Assembly (NCBI RefSeq): GCF_900101855.1
Contig: NZ_FMVC01000001.1
Coordinates: 496,001 to 560,000 of the forward strand
Direction: 5' to 3'
Length of the DNA stretch: 64,000 nt
From: Flavobacterium anhuiense
Lineage (GTDB): Bacteria > Bacteroidota > Bacteroidia > Flavobacteriales > Flavobacteriaceae
Below are positions 62,245-64,000 of the stretch, piece after piece. Each line of letters starts with the position of its first letter. The stretch's first letter is position 1. The notes under the pieces were generated by a model. It was not told where the DNA came from and ran no database searches. It saw only the letters and a program-made list of their open reading frames with translations. The position numbers and the translations under genes are program-made.

Positions 62245-62252
62245 TACTTTTG
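62245..62252 (+). promoter_or_regulatory. -7 box for rseP
   Basis: TACTTTTG, 28 bp before the ATG; the nearest TTG (62216) gives a 26-bp spacer, longer than usual. Confidence 0.5.
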
Positions 62253-62280
62253 TGCGTTAAATACGAATTAAAAACAACAA

Positions 62281-63624
62281 ATGGATATAGTTATCAAACT
62301 GTCTCAATTTCTATTGAGTTTATCTTTACTTATTATTCTTCATGAATTAGGGCATTTTATCCCTGCTAAATTGTTTAAAACTAGAGTCGAAAAATTTTAT
62401 TTGTTTTTTGATGTTAAATATTCACTTTTCAAAAAGAAAATCGGAGAAACAGAATATGGTATCGGATGGCTGCCGCTGGGTGGTTATGTGAAAATTTCTG
62501 GAATGATTGACGAAAGTATGGACAAAGAGCAAATGGCGCTTCCGCCTCAGCCTTGGGAATTTCGTACTAAACCAGCTTGGCAGCGTTTAATTATCATGCT
62601 TGGCGGTGTTACCGTAAACTTTATTCTGGCTTTTATTATCTATATCGGAATGGCATTTGCTTATGGAGATACTTATATTGCAAATGCTGACTTAAAAGAT
62701 GGTGTGGCAATTGAAAATCCTGCTATGCTTAAAGCTGGTTTTAAAACGGGTGATAAAATTATTTCTATAGATGGTAAAGCTGTAGAGAATTTTGACAGCG
62801 ACATGAACATGAATGTGATCATGGCTAAACATATTTTGATCGAAAGAGACGGAAAACAGCAAACTATTACAATGCCGACCGATTTTGTGGATCAGCTTTC
62901 TAAAACAGAAAAAGGAATGCTAATCGATATCCGCAGACCTTTTGCTATCGGAAAAGTTGGAGAAGAATCGCCTAATCAGAATTTGAAAGCAAAAGATTTG
63001 ATTCTTTCTCTTAACGGACAAAAAGTTAAATATTTTGATGAAGCAAAAGCAATCTTAGCAGCTAATAAAGGAAAATCAATTTCTGCAGTTGTTTTACGCG
63101 ATTTAAAAGAAACACCTCTTACTGTGAAGGTTTCTCCAGAAGGAACTTTAGGTGTTTTTGCTGGTGGTTTAGACATGAAATCATTGGAGAAATTAGGATA
63201 CTATAAAATAAGCACTAAAGAATATGGTTTCTTCGAATCTATTCCGATTGGTCTTGAAAAAGGAAAAGATCAATTAGTAGGTTACGGAAAACAATTGAAG
63301 ATGATTTTTAATCCTGAAACTAAAGCTTACAAACAAGTGGGTGGTTTTGCGGCGATTTACAACATTTTCCCTAGTTCTTGGAGCTGGGAAGTTTTCTGGT
63401 CAATCACAGCTTTATTGTCAATTATGCTTGGCGTTATGAATTTATTGCCAATTCCGGCTCTTGATGGTGGGCACGTAATGTTTTTATTGTATGAAATTAT
63501 TAGCGGCAAAAAACCAAGCGACAAATTCCTAGAGAATGCGCAAATGGTTGGTTTTGTTTTACTTATTTCACTGCTACTATTTGCTAATGGTAACGACATT
63601 TACAAGGCCATTGTAGGCAAGTAA
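62281..63624 (+). CDS. rseP: RIP zinc metalloprotease RseP (site-2 protease)
   Basis: This 447-aa intramembrane protease releases envelope-stress sigma factors by cutting the anti-sigma factor, and also clears signal-peptide remnants. The zinc motif is H21-ELG-H25 in the first helix, and the third ligand D395 lies in NLLPIPALDGGHV. Central PDZ-type segments contain GFKTGDKIISIDGKAV and the second DLILSLNGQKV. A region after the second helix (GGYVKISGMIDES) matches the family. It has its own promoter; the tRNA-Asn genes follow. Confidence 0.95.
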   Translation: MDIVIKLSQFLLSLSLLIILHELGHFIPAKLFKTRVEKFYLFFDVKYSLFKKKIGETEYGIGWLPLGGYVKISGMIDESMDKEQMALPPQPWEFRTKPAWQRLIIMLGGVTVNFILAFIIYIGMAFAYGDTYIANADLKDGVAIENPAMLKAGFKTGDKIISIDGKAVENFDSDMNMNVIMAKHILIERDGKQQTITMPTDFVDQLSKTEKGMLIDIRRPFAIGKVGEESPNQNLKAKDLILSLNGQKVKYFDEAKAILAANKGKSISAVVLRDLKETPLTVKVSPEGTLGVFAGGLDMKSLEKLGYYKISTKEYGFFESIPIGLEKGKDQLVGYGKQLKMIFNPETKAYKQVGGFAAIYNIFPSSWSWEVFWSITALLSIMLGVMNLLPIPALDGGHVMFLLYEIISGKKPSDKFLENAQMVGFVLLISLLLFANGNDIYKAIVGK

Positions 63625-63654
63625 AAAAAAGTCAAAAAAAGAGTGGAAATGTTT

Positions 63655-63683
63655 TTGAGAAACTAAAAATAGTTTTATATTTG
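63655..63683 (+). promoter_or_regulatory. Promoter of the tRNA-Asn pair
   Basis: TTG at 63655-63657, 18-bp spacer, TATATTTG at 63676-63683, 24 bp before the first tRNA. Confidence 0.8.
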
Positions 63684-63707
63684 CACTCGCTAAAAAGAGC
63701 AACACTT

Positions 63708-63781
63708 TCCTCCTTAGCTCAGTTGGTTAGAGCATCTGACTGTTAATCAGAGGGTCCTTGGTTCGAGCCCAAGAGGGGGAG
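63708..63781 (+). tRNA. tRNA-Asn (anticodon GTT)
   Basis: It folds as a normal 74-nt cloverleaf: acceptor TCCTCCT/AGGGGGA, anticodon stem TCTGA/TCAGA with loop CTGTTAA, T-arm CTTGG-TTCGAGC-CCAAG, discriminator G. The CCA end is not encoded. Confidence 0.97.
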
Positions 63782-63820
63782 CAACTTTTTTTAGCAAACA
63801 TATTAACCTTTTAAGGTGAT

Positions 63821-63894
63821 TCCTCCTTAGCTCAGTTGGTTAGAGCATCTGACTGTTAATCAGAGGGTCCTTGGTTCGAGCCCAAGAGGGGGAG
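63821..63894 (+). tRNA. tRNA-Asn (anticodon GTT), second identical copy
   Basis: It is base-for-base identical to the copy 113 bp upstream; a 39-bp spacer separates them. They are presumably transcribed together from the upstream promoter and end at the terminator directly after. Confidence 0.97.
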
Positions 63895-63898
63895 CAAA

Positions 63899-63930
63899 AA
63901 AAGACTATCAGAAATGATAGTCTTTTTTTT
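63899..63930 (+). terminator. Terminator after the tRNA pair
   Basis: AAGACTATCA / TGATAGTCTT with a 4-base loop followed by a run of eight or more Ts. Confidence 0.93.
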
Positions 63931-63962
63931 GCCCAAATCCCAATAGTAGGATTGTTTATTTA

Positions 63963-64000
63963 ACCGCGAAGAACGCAAAGGTTTACGCAAAGTTCACAAA
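63963..64000. repeat. Left part of a 'ccgcgaagaacgcaaaggtt' repeat at the window edge
   Basis: It resembles the left arm at 45103-45138; the right half, if any, lies outside the window. Confidence 0.6.

Overview
The window reads as chromosomal DNA of a Flavobacterium-like member of the Bacteroidota. The evidence is AT-rich DNA, upstream elements of the form TAnnTTTG (the Bacteroidota -7 box), almost no Shine-Dalgarno sequences, two type IX secretion (T9SS) type A tails, lipoproteins and a TonB-dependent receptor with an N-terminal carboxypeptidase-like domain, and families typical of Flavobacteriia (short NuoG, SDR-type threonine dehydrogenase, DUF5683, DUF2480, DUF3078, DUF5689). I see no insertion sequence, prophage, CRISPR array or plasmid function. 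The window is mostly core genome.

Layout. 1-11.65 kb: distal part of the complex I operon (nuoD, cut by the left edge, then E-F-G-H-I-J-K-L-M-N). 11.8-16 kb: a Bax-inhibitor-1 membrane protein and a large T9SS-secreted pectate lyase behind a LacI-type palindrome. 16-24.7 kb: single-gene units: ALDH7 aldehyde dehydrogenase, exported class II cyclic-nucleotide phosphodiesterase, a convergent RelE/ParE-like toxin and HTH antitoxin candidate, 3-hydroxyanthranilate dioxygenase, exported EEP-fold hydrolase, LD-carboxypeptidase, YraN, an ACT-like protein, and a gene-free stretch that looks like a promoter-structured RNA-terminator unit. 24.9-31.5 kb: mfd coupled to a lipoprotein gene, threonine dehydrogenase, DUF418 membrane protein. 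31.5-40.6 kb: an M1 and an S8 peptidase in tandem, a three-block leucine-rich-repeat surface protein, a lactonase-like hydrolase, a coiled-coil membrane protein. 41-51.3 kb: Fe-S assembly genes sufA-B-C-D, then two opposing genes, then sufS-lipoprotein-sufE-sufT, DUF2480 and DUF3078. 51.4-64 kb: hflX, a YD-like exported protein, a DUF5689 lipoprotein with its TonB receptor, an MFS transporter, a field of REP-like palindromes, a Gfo/Idh/MocA oxidoreductase, an old yellow enzyme, rseP, and two identical tRNA-Asn genes.

How they fit together. The suf genes would build the Fe-S clusters that NuoE, F, G and I need, so the two large operons are functionally linked. The pectate lyase and the LRR protein are both cargo for the same outer-membrane secretion system. 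RseP, Mfd and HflX are envelope-stress, DNA-repair and ribosome-rescue housekeeping functions. Between genes there are many imperfect inverted repeats of several families; they often abut start or stop codons and create false upstream starts, which I trimmed for nuoE, sufC and sufT. Other starts were moved to the ATG before a signal peptide or downstream of a -7 box.

The most unexplained items are the candidate small RNA at about 23.95-24.13 kb, the convergent toxin-antitoxin pair whose antitoxin promoter lies inside a perfect 15-bp inverted repeat, and the palindrome field at 59.6-59.9 kb that duplicates the last 11 codons of the neighbouring gene. Function calls come from motif recognition by eye; no database search was run.
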